A stretch of DNA of 64,000 nucleotides from Vibrio rumoiensis. GTDB lineage: Bacteria; Pseudomonadota; Gammaproteobacteria; Enterobacterales; Vibrionaceae. A program made the position numbers and the translations under genes. The notes below the pieces were generated by a model. That model saw only the letters and a list, made by a program, of their open reading frames with translations, was not told where the DNA came from and made no database searches. The DNA is taken from contig NZ_AP018686.1 in the NCBI RefSeq assembly GCF_002218045.2, positions 620,001 through 684,000 of the forward strand, written 5' to 3'. Shown in pieces: positions 1-9,810 of this stretch (positions are counted from its first letter, which is position 1; every line of letters begins with the position of its first letter).

Positions 1-364
1 TAGTCATCACAACCATCGAGAAGTCACAGGTCTTACCTTGTTCAGCATTAACGTAAACTAAAGGGCCAACCTGTCGTAAGTTATCATCAAGCGGAACGAT
101 AAGTTCTTGAGATGGCGGAATAACAAACTCTTCATAATGTTTGTCTTTTTCCATCCAGGCTTTATCAATTTTACATAAGCGTGAAGTTTGGTGCTCTTGA
201 AAAAAGAACGCGACTTTTACATCGGGATGGCCTTCTTCAAGGTTATTCTTCATCTGAGTATAAAGCTTAGAATAATTAAAACGATACTGCTGAGCATGTG
301 CTGGTAGTGCCAAAATGGAAGCGCATAACGCGGCGGCCAAGCCTATACGACGAATAGTAACCAT
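1..364 (-). CDS. DUF2987 family secreted protein (partial, runs off left edge)
   Basis: Reading frame entering from position 364 on the minus strand and still open at the window edge. It begins with a signal peptide of about 24 residues ending in LPAHA, followed by a YRFNYSKLYTQMK stretch and a Cys-containing segment typical of the DUF2987 family found in Vibrio. The function is unknown and the protein is probably periplasmic. Its ATG overlaps the stop codon of the upstream Bax-like gene by one base, so the two are almost certainly translated from one mRNA. The C-terminus is outside the window. Confidence 0.8.
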   Translation of the reverse strand, partial: MVTIRRIGLAAALCASILALPAHAQQYRFNYSKLYTQMKNNLEEGHPDVKVAFFFQEHQTSRLCKIDKAWMEKDKHYEEFVIPPSQELIVPLDDNLRQVGPLVYVNAEQGKTCDFSMVVMT

Positions 365-1140
365 TATTTGTCCGTCCAAAACTCAGCGTTATGCTTAATC
401 ATTGCCTGAAGGTCATCAACGTAATCTTGCCCACGCTCAGAATAACTAAGTAAGCCGTTCGTTAACTCTAATGCGGTTGCTTGAGATTTTAAATCTTGCT
501 CATTGCCGGATAATTTTGCTCGGATATCACGTAGTTCTTTATAAGCGTTATTACGATTGACATTCATAAAGTATGCATGGATCGACTCTTGTGGAGAATC
601 AAATTTCGCCACTTCATGTGTTGCGCCTTCTGCACGTTGTAAAGGAACGAGACCACAACCTTCTACGTAGCACCACTGTCCAAAAAAGTTATTTCCTTCT
701 TTAGCAAACCTTGATGTGCCCCATGCAGATTCATTCGCCGCTTGAGTTAATACTAGTGACTGAGGCAAGACATTGACACGATTTAACATCGTATCTAACC
801 AAGCGTCATCAATGCCTGTTTCAGGGATAGCTAGTTCATAATCTTCAGCTAATTGTTTTGCCTTTGATGGTATTGATGTTAAATCACCATCATCAAACTG
901 TTTTTTTATGTCCAATAATTCATGGCGTTCTTCTACGACACGAGCATTCTCTTTTTTAATCCCAGGACGAAGCGTGTCAAAGAACTTTTGTTTTTTAAGG
1001 TGAATATCATCAACTGGCATTGGCGCTTTAGGTTTTACTTTAGTCGCCTCTTCTTTTGAATGTTGATTGTAATGGTTTTGATAATAATAAACCGACCAAA
1101 AAGCGAGAATCGCTAAAGCCATGATGATTTTTTTCTTCAT
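364..1140 (-). CDS. bax: Bax-like glucosaminidase-domain protein
   Basis: A 258-residue protein with a single N-terminal membrane anchor or uncleaved signal (about residues 4-21), a charged linker, and a C-terminal glucosaminidase domain of the LytG/FlgJ type. The motif QAANESAWGTSRFA around residues 133-146 carries the Glu expected to be the catalytic acid. NFFGQWC and a following Cys-Gly-Leu pair mark the Bax subgroup. It should act on peptidoglycan in the periplasm. Its start codon overlaps the stop of the upstream membrane-protein gene by 4 bases (ATGA), and its stop overlaps the next gene, so the three form one operon. Confidence 0.88.
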   Translation of the reverse strand: MKKKIIMALAILAFWSVYYYQNHYNQHSKEEATKVKPKAPMPVDDIHLKKQKFFDTLRPGIKKENARVVEERHELLDIKKQFDDGDLTSIPSKAKQLAEDYELAIPETGIDDAWLDTMLNRVNVLPQSLVLTQAANESAWGTSRFAKEGNNFFGQWCYVEGCGLVPLQRAEGATHEVAKFDSPQESIHAYFMNVNRNNAYKELRDIRAKLSGNEQDLKSQATALELTNGLLSYSERGQDYVDDLQAMIKHNAEFWTDK

Positions 1141-1967
1141 GCGTCAAATACCTGTGATTGTTTGTTGTTATTGCTTGGAGGTGTGCCGTTACCACCAGAG
1201 TTAATAATTTTCATCTTAATTCCAAACATATCGCGGTAAATAATACCTTTGACATGAAAAAAGAAAGGGAGCACTAAAATGAAACCGATGCCGTAAAAAA
1301 GAGCGGCAACAAAAAACATCACGAGTATCAATGCATAAACAGCAACGACGGGTAATAGTTTTTTATTAATGGCTCTTAAGGAAAGTAATAATGAACGCAT
1401 AGGCGTCATTCGTTTTTCACAAACAAGAAAAACAGAGTTACTAAACGCCATCGAAAAGTATAAAGACAAGAAAGGTAGAATCGCACCAGCAAGGCCTTGT
1501 AAAACTAATCCCATTAAGGTGACTAACATAACCGGAACCGTGAAGTGCAGACCTTTGAAAATATGATTTGTTCTCGTTTTGAAGCCCGTTGCATGGCTCA
1601 TCGCCATTAAGCAAACACCGGCATATAAAGGTGCACTAATAATTTCATAGCTAAAATTTGCAATCATGACTGATTGAACGATACTTTCGATTTTCGACGA
1701 GTCAGCACTACCATCAAGTAATGAGAATAAGACGCTAGGATCACCAAGTTGCATTTTTAGAGCAACCATGAAAATAGCGATTTGCAGAATAATCAACACC
1801 ACAATAGTTGGTGAAAATGACCAAAAGTTTTTCCGTGTAAGCTGCCAAGCTTCTCTGATTATATTGCCCGCTTTTAATTCGTACTGCCCAGACAATGCGG
1901 TTTCAATATTACCACCGACATTAAATTCTTTTTCTACATTATCATTCATAAAATAGGTATCCAGCAT
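1137..1967 (-). CDS. Multi-pass inner-membrane protein of unknown function
   Basis: A 276-residue protein with a soluble N-terminus of about 45 residues and then roughly five to six hydrophobic segments, beginning with a Trp/Phe-rich stretch around residues 47-70 and ending near 240. The C-terminal tail is rich in Gly, Asn and Ser. The topology recalls the YciC/UPF0259 type of small membrane proteins, but I see no diagnostic motif. It is the first gene of the operon with bax and the DUF2987 gene. A second in-frame ATG seven codons in is an alternative start. The only hint of function is its coupling to a cell-wall hydrolase. Confidence 0.75.
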   Translation of the reverse strand: MLDTYFMNDNVEKEFNVGGNIETALSGQYELKAGNIIREAWQLTRKNFWSFSPTIVVLIILQIAIFMVALKMQLGDPSVLFSLLDGSADSSKIESIVQSVMIANFSYEIISAPLYAGVCLMAMSHATGFKTRTNHIFKGLHFTVPVMLVTLMGLVLQGLAGAILPFLSLYFSMAFSNSVFLVCEKRMTPMRSLLLSLRAINKKLLPVVAVYALILVMFFVAALFYGIGFILVLPFFFHVKGIIYRDMFGIKMKIINSGGNGTPPSNNNKQSQVFDA

Positions 1968-2219
1968 CTCTAACCCGCATAATTGTGGCTCATTATACTC
2001 AAGACACTCTAATATGCGAGTTTGTCGCTTTTTTTAAAGCATTTCATTTTGTAAAAGCATTGATTTACAACTCTTTGTGACGTTGTAAATATTCTTTTTT
2101 GTATCTCAAATCTTAATGGATAATAATTGAGCGTCTGTAGACAAAAAATGCTAGGAATTATACTGAATGGCGACTATGATTCGCCCTCAAATTTTTGTGT
2201 CTAACATCGCTGTTCTTTC

Positions 2220-3371
2220 TTGGGAGAAATACAGAAATTGAAAGTTGAATCTACACACACTTCTACCGTTATTCAGCTGTCTGGTATCAGCAAAAGCTTT
2301 GATGGAAAACCTATCATTGAAAACTTAGATCTCAATGTTAATCATGGTGAGTTTTTAACGATTTTAGGGCCTTCAGGTTGTGGTAAAACAACGGTATTAA
2401 GGATGATTGCTGGTTTTGAAACGGTGGATTCAGGAACCGTGTTACTCGCAAATGATGATGTTACAGAGCAGCCGCCAGAAAAAAGGCATGTCAATACCGT
2501 CTTTCAAAGTTATGCCCTCTTCCCTCACATGACCGTTTTTGAAAATGTTGCGTTCGGTCTAAGAATGCAAAAAGTGGCACAATCTGAAGTAGAAACTCGT
2601 GTTGAAGATGCTCTCAAAATGGTTCGTTTAGAATCCATGGCACAACGGAAACCGCACCAACTATCAGGTGGTCAACAACAGCGTATTGCCATTGCACGCG
2701 CAGTAGTTAATAAGCCTAAAGTATTATTACTTGATGAATCATTATCCGCTCTGGATTATAAATTACGTAAACAAATGCAACTGGAATTAAAGCAGCTTCA
2801 GCGTCAGCTGGGCATTACTTTTATTTTTGTTACGCACGATCAAGAAGAAGCGCTTTCTATGTCAGACCGTATCATAGTGATGCGTGATGGTGTAATTGAA
2901 CAAGATGGTTCTCCTCGTGAAATTTATGAAGAACCTAAAAATCTTTTTGTGGCCAGCTTTATTGGTGAAATAAACACATTTGAAGCCACTGTCGTCAAAC
3001 GTCATGATGACAAAACGATCACCGCGCTTATTGAAGGTGTCGAGTGTTCTGTCCACTACAAACACCCAGTCCAACCCGGCCAACATCTTAATGTTCTTCT
3101 TCGCCCTGAAGATGTTCGTATTGAAGAGATTAAAGAATCTGAAGATATTGGTATTGTTGGACACGTTACGGAACGAACATACAAAGGGATGACTTTAGAT
3201 TCGGTTGTTGAACTTGAATCGGGTATGCGCGTTATGGTCAGTGAGTTCTTTAATGAAGATGATCCTGATGTTGATCACTCTATCGGTCAAAAAGTATCGG
3301 TCACTTGGGTTGAGAGTTGGGAAGTTGTTTTACCCCAAGATGTTAAACTTCATCATGAAGCCACAGAGTAA
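2220..3371 (+). CDS. potA: Spermidine/putrescine ABC transporter ATP-binding protein PotA
   Basis: The ATPase of the polyamine importer, 383 residues. Walker A is GPSGCGKTT (residues 50-58), the signature is LSGGQQQR (148-155) and Walker B is VLLLDE (168-173). The C-terminal third is the TOBE-type regulatory domain. The protein closely follows E. coli PotA throughout. The start is a TTG: the encoded MGEIQKLK aligns with MGQSKKLN of E. coli, although no strong ribosome site precedes it. A later TTG at 2238, which follows a GGGAG, is the alternative. It is first in potABC, with the potB ATG directly after its stop. Confidence 0.95.
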   Translation: MGEIQKLKVESTHTSTVIQLSGISKSFDGKPIIENLDLNVNHGEFLTILGPSGCGKTTVLRMIAGFETVDSGTVLLANDDVTEQPPEKRHVNTVFQSYALFPHMTVFENVAFGLRMQKVAQSEVETRVEDALKMVRLESMAQRKPHQLSGGQQQRIAIARAVVNKPKVLLLDESLSALDYKLRKQMQLELKQLQRQLGITFIFVTHDQEEALSMSDRIIVMRDGVIEQDGSPREIYEEPKNLFVASFIGEINTFEATVVKRHDDKTITALIEGVECSVHYKHPVQPGQHLNVLLRPEDVRIEEIKESEDIGIVGHVTERTYKGMTLDSVVELESGMRVMVSEFFNEDDPDVDHSIGQKVSVTWVESWEVVLPQDVKLHHEATE

Positions 3372-4232
3372 ATGCTAATGAAGAAATTAAATCTTCAAAA
3401 TAGCATTGTGCTTTTGATTGTCTCTTGGCTGATGCTGTTTGTTTTCATTCCAAATTTGATGATTATCATTACGAGCTTTTTAACTCGTGATGAAGCTAAC
3501 TTAATTGAATTAACATTCACATTAAGTAATTACACTCGTCTACTGGATCCTCTTTATGCCAAGGTTATGTTGCACTCGTTGTACATGGCTGTGGTTGCCA
3601 CTGGTCTGTGTTTGTTGATTGGTTACCCTTTTGCTTATATCGTCGCGAAGATGCCAGTTAAAATTCGCCCATTCATGTTGTTCATGGTGATTGTACCGTT
3701 TTGGACCAATTCACTGATTCGAACCTATGGCCTCAAGATTGTATTAGGTACTCAAGGTATCGTGAATAAAAGTTTAATGGCTATTGGACTTATTGAGCAT
3801 CCAATGCGCATCATGTACACCGAAACCGCTGTGATGATTGGACTTGTTTACATCTTGCTACCTTTTATGATTCTGCCTCTTTATTCTGCTATCGAAAAAC
3901 TGGATCGCACTTATATAGAAGCTGCAAGAGATTTGGGCGCGAATAAGCTGCAAACTCTTTTAAAAGTTATTTTGCCACTGACGATGCCGGGAATTATTGG
4001 CGGTTGTTTATTGGTGTTACTCCCTGCTCTTGGGATGTTCTATGTTTCAGACTTATTAGGTGGCGCGAAGAACTTATTGATCGGTAATGTCATTAAGAGC
4101 CAAGTCTTAAATGCCCGTGATTGGCCATTTGGTGCGGCAACCAGTATCGCATTGACATTAGTAATGGCATTAATGCTTTATGCTTACTACCGTGCTGGGA
4201 AGTTACTTAATAAAAATGTGGAGTTAGACTGA
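3372..4232 (+). CDS. potB: Spermidine/putrescine ABC transporter permease PotB
   Basis: A 286-residue permease with six predicted membrane segments. The cytoplasmic coupling motif EAARDLGA, near residue 184, is where PotA docks. The segments VPFWTNSLIR and DWPFGAATS are near-identical to E. coli PotB. It forms the heterodimeric channel with PotC. The ATG at 3372 immediately follows the potA stop. A second ATG two codons later is equally plausible. Confidence 0.95.
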   Translation: MLMKKLNLQNSIVLLIVSWLMLFVFIPNLMIIITSFLTRDEANLIELTFTLSNYTRLLDPLYAKVMLHSLYMAVVATGLCLLIGYPFAYIVAKMPVKIRPFMLFMVIVPFWTNSLIRTYGLKIVLGTQGIVNKSLMAIGLIEHPMRIMYTETAVMIGLVYILLPFMILPLYSAIEKLDRTYIEAARDLGANKLQTLLKVILPLTMPGIIGGCLLVLLPALGMFYVSDLLGGAKNLLIGNVIKSQVLNARDWPFGAATSIALTLVMALMLYAYYRAGKLLNKNVELD

Positions 4233-5017
4233 TGAAAAAGTCCTTTGGTGGAAACATTGCCAAGTCTAGCTTTTTGAGTTTGGTCTATTTGTTTTTATAT
4301 TTACCGATTATCGTTTTAATTGTAAATTCATTTAATGCCAGTAAATTCGGCATTAAATGGGGCGGCTTTACAACAAAGTGGTATGGTGAGTTACTCAATA
4401 ACGATAGTTTAATTCAAGCGGCTGGGCACTCAATTACTATTGCTGTTTTTTCAGCGACTGCCGCAACGATTATTGGTAGTTTAACTGCGGTTGCGTTATT
4501 TCGATATCAATTTAAAGGCAAAGGTGCGGTAAATGGATTACTGTTTATTGTGATGATGTCGCCTGATATTGTTATGGCGATTTCACTGCTTGCTTTATTT
4601 CTTGTGATTGGTTTTGAGCTGGGGCTTATTACCCTTTTGATTTCTCATATCACCTTTTGCTTACCTTTTGTTGTCGTCACTGTTTACAGCCGATTAAAAG
4701 GCTTCGATGTGAAGATGCTGGAAGCGGCAAAAGATTTAGGTGCAGGTGAATGGATCATACTTAAACGTATCATTCTCCCTTTAGCAAAGCCGGCGGTTGC
4801 TGCTGGTTGGTTGCTGAGCTTCACTCTATCACTGGACGATGTCATTATTAGCTCTTTTGTGACTGGACCAAGCTATGAAATTCTACCGTTAAAAATTTAC
4901 TCAATGGTAAAGGTGGGAATTTCACCTGAAGTCAATGCATTAGCTACCGTTATGTTGATCGTATCTTTAATTTTAGTGATGCTCTCGCAAGTATTAGCTA
5001 GAGATAAGGTCAAATAA
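4232..5017 (+). CDS. potC: Spermidine/putrescine ABC transporter permease PotC
   Basis: A 261-residue permease, six predicted membrane segments, with the EAAKDLGAGEW coupling loop and LSLDDVIISSF typical of PotC. Its ATG overlaps the potB stop by one base, showing translational coupling. A strong hairpin terminator follows 25 bases after the stop, so potABC can end here while potD is read from its own promoter region or by read-through. Confidence 0.95.
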   Translation: MKKSFGGNIAKSSFLSLVYLFLYLPIIVLIVNSFNASKFGIKWGGFTTKWYGELLNNDSLIQAAGHSITIAVFSATAATIIGSLTAVALFRYQFKGKGAVNGLLFIVMMSPDIVMAISLLALFLVIGFELGLITLLISHITFCLPFVVVTVYSRLKGFDVKMLEAAKDLGAGEWIILKRIILPLAKPAVAAGWLLSFTLSLDDVIISSFVTGPSYEILPLKIYSMVKVGISPEVNALATVMLIVSLILVMLSQVLARDKVK

Positions 5018-5040
5018 AGCTCTATATCTCCTACTTTCAA

Positions 5041-5066
5041 AGCCTGCCATTATGCAGGCTTTTTTA
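5041..5066 (+). terminator. Rho-independent terminator after potC
   Basis: Perfect 7-bp stem AGCCTGC/GCAGGCT (5041-5047 with 5054-5060), six-base loop, then six T. It separates potABC from potD. Confidence 0.85.
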
Positions 5067-5246
5067 TGCTTAGACGGATGAAATCTCTTTCGTTATTTTT
5101 AAATAACTATTTAACATGAAATAGGATTTAAATACTTTAAAAAACCATTTATATGGCTATACTCACACTATTTTCAAGCCAATGCAGATAATACAAAATC
5201 GGTATGTTGGTGATAATTAATAACCATTCAATTCTGGGAGATATCA

Positions 5247-6293
5247 ATGAAGGCATGGTCCAAGCTTTTTGTCGGTGCAGCACTGGCAGCAACATTTACC
5301 ACAGGGTTCGCGCACGCTGAAGATAAAGAGCTTTATTTTTACAACTGGTCTGAATATATCCCGAATGATGTTTTGCAAGATTTCACGAAAGAAACTGGCA
5401 TTAAAGTCATTTATTCGACTTACGAATCAAATGAATCCATGTATGCAAAATTGAAGACTCAAGGCAAAGGTTACGACTTAGTTGTTCCTTCTACCTATTT
5501 TGTCTCTAAAATGCGTAAAGAAGGCATGTTGATGAAGCTAGATAAATCGAAGCTTTCTCACTTTGCGGACTTGGATCCAAACTATTTAAATAAACCATTT
5601 GATCCGGCAAATGACTACTCAATCCCTTATGTTTGGGGGGCGACAGGTATTGGTATTAATACTGATATGCTAGATAAATCATCAATTAAAAAATGGGATG
5701 ATTTATGGGACCCTAAATGGGTTGGTCAATTAATGATGATGGATGATCCACGCGAGTTATTCCAAATCGCATTAACAAAGCTTGGCTATTCAGGTAACAC
5801 AACCGATCCAAAACAAATTAAAGAAGCTTATCTAGAGTTGAAAAAGTTAATGCCAAATGTATTAGTTTTTAACTCAGACTTCCCTGCTAACCCTTACCTT
5901 GCAGGAGAAACTTCATTAGGTATGTTGTGGAATGGCTCAGCTTATATGGCACGCCAAGAAGGCGCTCCAATCCATATAATTTGGCCAGAAAAAGGCACGA
6001 TTTTCTGGATGGATAGTTTAGCCATTCCAGCGGGCGCTAAAAATACAGAAGCGGCATATAAAATGATCGATTTCTTATTACGTCCAGAAAATGCAGCGAA
6101 AATTGCAATGACCATTGGTTACCCAACACCAGTGAAAACCGCTTACCCATTATTACCAAAAGATTTTGCAAATGATGATAATGTCTTTCCACCTCAAAAA
6201 GTGCTCGATTCAGGTGAGTGGCAAGATGATGTTGGTGACGCGAATGTATTATACGAAGAGTACTTCCAAAAGCTAAAAGTTGATATGAACTAA
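5247..6293 (+). CDS. potD: Periplasmic spermidine/putrescine-binding protein PotD
   Basis: A 348-residue solute-binding protein. The signal peptide ends near residue 24 (FAHA, then EDKELYFYNW). The polyamine-site residues are in the expected context: YNWSEYIP, TYESNESMYAK, WGATGIG, LGMLWNGSAY and FWMDSLAIP. It delivers polyamines to PotABC. The ATG is preceded by GGGAGATATCA. It stands 229 bases after potC behind a terminator, which fits a separately expressed and more abundant binding protein. Confidence 0.95.
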   Translation: MKAWSKLFVGAALAATFTTGFAHAEDKELYFYNWSEYIPNDVLQDFTKETGIKVIYSTYESNESMYAKLKTQGKGYDLVVPSTYFVSKMRKEGMLMKLDKSKLSHFADLDPNYLNKPFDPANDYSIPYVWGATGIGINTDMLDKSSIKKWDDLWDPKWVGQLMMMDDPRELFQIALTKLGYSGNTTDPKQIKEAYLELKKLMPNVLVFNSDFPANPYLAGETSLGMLWNGSAYMARQEGAPIHIIWPEKGTIFWMDSLAIPAGAKNTEAAYKMIDFLLRPENAAKIAMTIGYPTPVKTAYPLLPKDFANDDNVFPPQKVLDSGEWQDDVGDANVLYEEYFQKLKVDMN

Positions 6294-6318
6294 TTTGCTT
6301 AATAAATATTAAATACGA

Positions 6319-6351
6319 AAAACCCGCTGAAAGTCATTTTAGCGGGTTTTT
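6319..6351 (+). terminator. Rho-independent terminator after potD
   Basis: Ten-bp stem AAAACCCGCT/AGCGGGTTTT (6319-6328 with 6341-6350) followed by T. Because both flanks are A- and T-rich it may also stop transcripts from the converging cobB gene. Confidence 0.85.
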
Positions 6352-6411
6352 ATTTACCTGTTTTAAATTTCTAGTACGTGATATTCACTCATCATCAAAA
6401 TGAACAATTTG

Positions 6412-7122
6412 TTATTTTAGTAACTCTTTAACCAGCTTTGGCACTTCAATACTGGCTTTACCGTAGCGTTTTTCTGAGAACTCACTCTCTACAGCACTTG
6501 GTTCTAAATTGATTTCAATAGTATGAGCGCCATGCATTTTTGCATCATGAACAAAGCCAGCAGCCGGATAAACAACGCCAGAAGTGCCAATCGAAATAAA
6601 TAAATCAGCCTCTTCTAATAATGAATATATTTCTGCCATTTGTAACGGCATTTCACCAAACCAAACTATGTGAGGTCGCAGTGGATTCGGTATTTGGCAA
6701 CAATGACACAAATCATGAACATCGAGATCTCCTTGGTGTTCAATGACTTGGTTTGATTCAGGGCAACGAACTTTTAGTAACTCCCCATGCATATGAATGA
6801 TACGACTACTGCCTGCTCGCTCGTGCAGATTATCAATATTCTGGGTAATCACCGTTACATTCCCTTTTAACTTAGCCTCAAGCTCTGCGAGAGCTAAATG
6901 TGCTAAATTAGGCTTAATGTGATCGTCATGAAGACTTTTGCGACGTTGATTATAAAAATCTTGAACTAACTCAGGGTTATAACGATACCCTTCCGGTGTC
7001 GCGACATCTTCAATTTTATGATTTTCCCATAATCCATCTTGAGAACGGAAAGTTTGGATACCTGACTCTGCTGAGATACCAGCTCCGGTAAGTACAACAA
7101 TATTTTGATATGGGAAAAGCAT
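6412..7122 (-). CDS. cobB: NAD-dependent protein deacylase CobB (sirtuin)
   Basis: A Sir2-family enzyme of 236 residues from the chosen start. It has GAGISAESGIQTFR (13-26), the NAD-binding QNIDNLH, the catalytic HG in HMHGEL (His112), and a zinc-ribbon-like segment RCPESN...CHCC that matches the enteric CobB arrangement. Tyr57 and Arg60 in DFYNQRR correspond to the pair that lets E. coli CobB remove succinyl groups as well as acetyl. I use the ATG at 7122 because AAGGA lies 7 bases upstream. A longer frame to 7158 lacks a ribosome site. It is a single gene that converges on potD. Confidence 0.93.
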   Translation of the reverse strand: MLFPYQNIVVLTGAGISAESGIQTFRSQDGLWENHKIEDVATPEGYRYNPELVQDFYNQRRKSLHDDHIKPNLAHLALAELEAKLKGNVTVITQNIDNLHERAGSSRIIHMHGELLKVRCPESNQVIEHQGDLDVHDLCHCCQIPNPLRPHIVWFGEMPLQMAEIYSLLEEADLFISIGTSGVVYPAAGFVHDAKMHGAHTIEINLEPSAVESEFSEKRYGKASIEVPKLVKELLK

Positions 7123-7460
7123 ATTTATTCCTTTGATAGTTTGTCGAACACAGCGCAAGCCTGAAACACTACCTATACTGTCTTTATCTGAGGAGCTTGG
7201 GAAGTAAGGCTTTTTATAATTTACCCGCTTTTAGTAATAATAAAAATACGAAAGTCGAAAGATTCACTCTAGATCGACTTTTCGATACATAAAATAAACG
7301 AACCATTAGCAAATAAGACACCAAATTAATAACCTGCAATTCAAAAGCATAGCTTTTAAGCTCTGAATGATAATAAAGCCATGAACACACTATGATTCAG
7401 ATCACGAATGTATTATCGTTAGCGAAATTTACATCTATCAACAACTTATGAGTGAAATCT
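7123..7460. other. Divergent intergenic region between cobB and the ATPase-MscS pair
   Basis: 338 bases without a gene. It contains an imperfect inverted repeat, CGAAAGTCGA (7249-7258) with TCGACTTTTCG (7274-7284), lacking a T-tract on either strand, and a CRP-like site near the downstream gene. Promoters for both flanking genes must lie here. I cannot place -10/-35 boxes with confidence. Confidence 0.5.
7391..7406. promoter_or_regulatory. Possible CRP-type binding site
   Basis: TATGA-TTCAGA-TCACG matches the TGTGA-N6-TCACA dyad at four of five bases in each half. It lies about 55 bases before the ATPase start. Suggestive only. Confidence 0.3.
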
Positions 7461-9809
7461 ATGGGTAAGATTTACCAAATATTTATTGCTACATTACTCT
7501 TTATCTCATTAGGCGCACATGCGGAATGGGAGCCCACTCAGCACTCAAAAACGGCGTCGACTTCTCCTGCAGCTCAGTCTATCGCCAATAAAGTTTCTCA
7601 GCTCCCAGAACCTTTATTTATGGGTGCCGACGATCATGCAAAAGTTGATGAATTACTCTCAGCTACGCTCTATCAAATTGATGTTAATACCAAAGGTTTT
7701 GAAGAATCACTAAAGCAATATAGAAAAATTGGTGGTGAAGATGCTTGGTTAACAACTCAAGAATATTATTTAACATTACATAGTTTTAATCGCTCAAAAC
7801 AAGATTTGTTAAAACTAGTCGATAGTCGCGTATACAACAAACTCACTGGGTTTGGCCCTTTTGGCGTCACTCAATTTAAAAATGAGATTCATATTACTCA
7901 GCTTAACGCTCAGTTCTTGATCTTTTTCCAAATCCAAAGTTTTAAACAGTTCATCGAAGACCTATCTATATCTCCAGTCCCTGTCATCGCAATGGCCGTT
8001 AAACTGATATTTGTTTATCTCGTTTTGAACTGGTGGCTTCGTAATAGCCCAGATATGATTCGCCACTTTAGAAAAACTAAATTAGAAACTGCATCCTCAC
8101 CACCGGTATGGATTCGATTAATCTGGTATATCAGTAAGGCCAACAAACCTATTGCATGGCTAATCGCGATTACGGTTTCTCTTGATATTCTTTCTGGCTT
8201 GCAAAGCTTACAGCATGTGAAATTTTTAGACATTTTCACGTGGTGGATCTTAGGTGGCTCAATCGCAGTTAAATTTATCTTAGAATTTGTTTATCGAAAT
8301 AGTCGTAGCACATCTAAAGATATTATCGCCATTCGTCTATCCACTATTCGTTATTACGTCTGGAGTGTGATTGGCGCAGGTGTTTTATTGCAAATCACAG
8401 AGACAACCGTCGGTGAAGGGACAATTTATCATTGGGTTTCAAGCCTGATGTTTTTATGGTTTATCGTGATCACTATCATAGTGTTAAGCAAATGGAAGCC
8501 TTATGTTTTTAGTGAAAATAATATTAATGCAGATTGCGTAGTTTGGGCTCAATGGGCTATCAATCATAAAGATACTTTTGGCTTGTCAACCATCGCCACC
8601 GCGATCATGACATTCTGGATATTTACCCGTCATTTAAAGCAATTTGTTATCTCAAACCTATCTCAATATGCTTTTTTCAGCCAAGCCCTAGCCTATTTAT
8701 TTCGAATTGAAATCGCGAAACAAAGTGATAATGGTGGGCAAAATACAAATTTAGTCCCTCTCTCTGGTGATGAAATTTACAATTATGTTTTGCCTGGTAG
8801 TGAAGACAGTGAGTTGATACCTTATGCAACCGATGAAATAAAACAACTGTCTCGCTACATACTCACTGATAGCCCTGCTATGTGTGTTGTCTCTGGTGAA
8901 CGAGGTATTGGCACTACAACCTTGATTAAACAAATTTTGTATCGAGTAAATAATGCCACACCTATATATTTAAATTGCCCTAATTCAGGTTATGCGGAAC
9001 TGATTGCCGATCTATGTGAGCAAATTGGATTAAGTAAAGAATCAACGGATATTCAACTTCTCGCACATCTAAGAAAAAGTGAAATTTGTTATCTCTTTGC
9101 GATAGATAATGCGCAGCGTTTGGTTAAACCTATGGTTGGTGGTTTAGCTGGATTAATGAAGTTTGCCAATTTAATGCGCCGTTCTAAAAAGAACCACAGA
9201 GTATTATTAGCTATTGAAAAGTCGAGCTGGCGTTTTGTCGATAGAGCTCGTGGAGAGCGTTTGTTGTTTGATTTAGTCACCTTCATGCCTCGTTGGTCTG
9301 AAAGCCAAATTGCAAGCTTGCTGGATACTCGATTGAATCAAAATATCGAGAACCCAGTTTCTTTTGATGATTTAAACTTGCCGAAACAATGGGATCAAGA
9401 TGATGTGTCCGAAGAAGAGCGCTCTCGTCATGGTTTTTATCGTATTTTATGGCACTACGCTGATGGAAACCCTACCGTCGCCTTACGTTTTCTACGTTTA
9501 TCACTTCGTAAAGATCAAAAAACAGAAAAAGTGGTGGTTAGACTATTTCAAGCTCCACAATCCGATGAGCTTGAAAAGATGCCGAAACCAATGCTCGCGA
9601 TTCTACGTTCTATCGTTCAGCTTGAAATATCGACACCTGAAGAACTATCAGAATGTACTCAATTAACTATTCCCGAGGTTATTGGAACATTACGTTATTT
9701 TGAAAGCCGTGGTTATATTGAGTGGTCAAGTGATAAAGCGAGAATTTCAGATCATTGGTATCGCTTTATTACCAATGCCTTACACCGTCAACATTTATTG
9801 GTGAAGTAG
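7461..9809 (+). CDS. Membrane-anchored P-loop ATPase, partner of the MscS-type channel
   Basis: About 782 residues. A signal peptide ends in SLGAHA, and a periplasmic region of about 140 residues follows. Next come about six hydrophobic segments between residues 175 and 395, then a cytoplasmic NTPase with Walker A GERGIGTTT (about 480-488) and a Walker-B-like YLFAIDNAQ (about 545-553). A GNPTVALRF segment and a C-terminal winged-helix-like region (about 705-765) complete a STAND/AAA-like layout. The start at 7461 follows GAGTGAAATCT. A GTG at 7452 is the alternative. Its stop is one base from the channel gene, so they are one operon. I do not recognise a named function; regulation or assembly of the channel is inference. 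Confidence 0.8.
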   Translation: MGKIYQIFIATLLFISLGAHAEWEPTQHSKTASTSPAAQSIANKVSQLPEPLFMGADDHAKVDELLSATLYQIDVNTKGFEESLKQYRKIGGEDAWLTTQEYYLTLHSFNRSKQDLLKLVDSRVYNKLTGFGPFGVTQFKNEIHITQLNAQFLIFFQIQSFKQFIEDLSISPVPVIAMAVKLIFVYLVLNWWLRNSPDMIRHFRKTKLETASSPPVWIRLIWYISKANKPIAWLIAITVSLDILSGLQSLQHVKFLDIFTWWILGGSIAVKFILEFVYRNSRSTSKDIIAIRLSTIRYYVWSVIGAGVLLQITETTVGEGTIYHWVSSLMFLWFIVITIIVLSKWKPYVFSENNINADCVVWAQWAINHKDTFGLSTIATAIMTFWIFTRHLKQFVISNLSQYAFFSQALAYLFRIEIAKQSDNGGQNTNLVPLSGDEIYNYVLPGSEDSELIPYATDEIKQLSRYILTDSPAMCVVSGERGIGTTTLIKQILYRVNNATPIYLNCPNSGYAELIADLCEQIGLSKESTDIQLLAHLRKSEICYLFAIDNAQRLVKPMVGGLAGLMKFANLMRRSKKNHRVLLAIEKSSWRFVDRARGERLLFDLVTFMPRWSESQIASLLDTRLNQNIENPVSFDDLNLPKQWDQDDVSEEERSRHGFYRILWHYADGNPTVALRFLRLSLRKDQKTEKVVVRLFQAPQSDELEKMPKPMLAILRSIVQLEISTPEELSECTQLTIPEVIGTLRYFESRGYIEWSSDKARISDHWYRFITNALHRQHLLVK

Positions 9810-9810
9810 A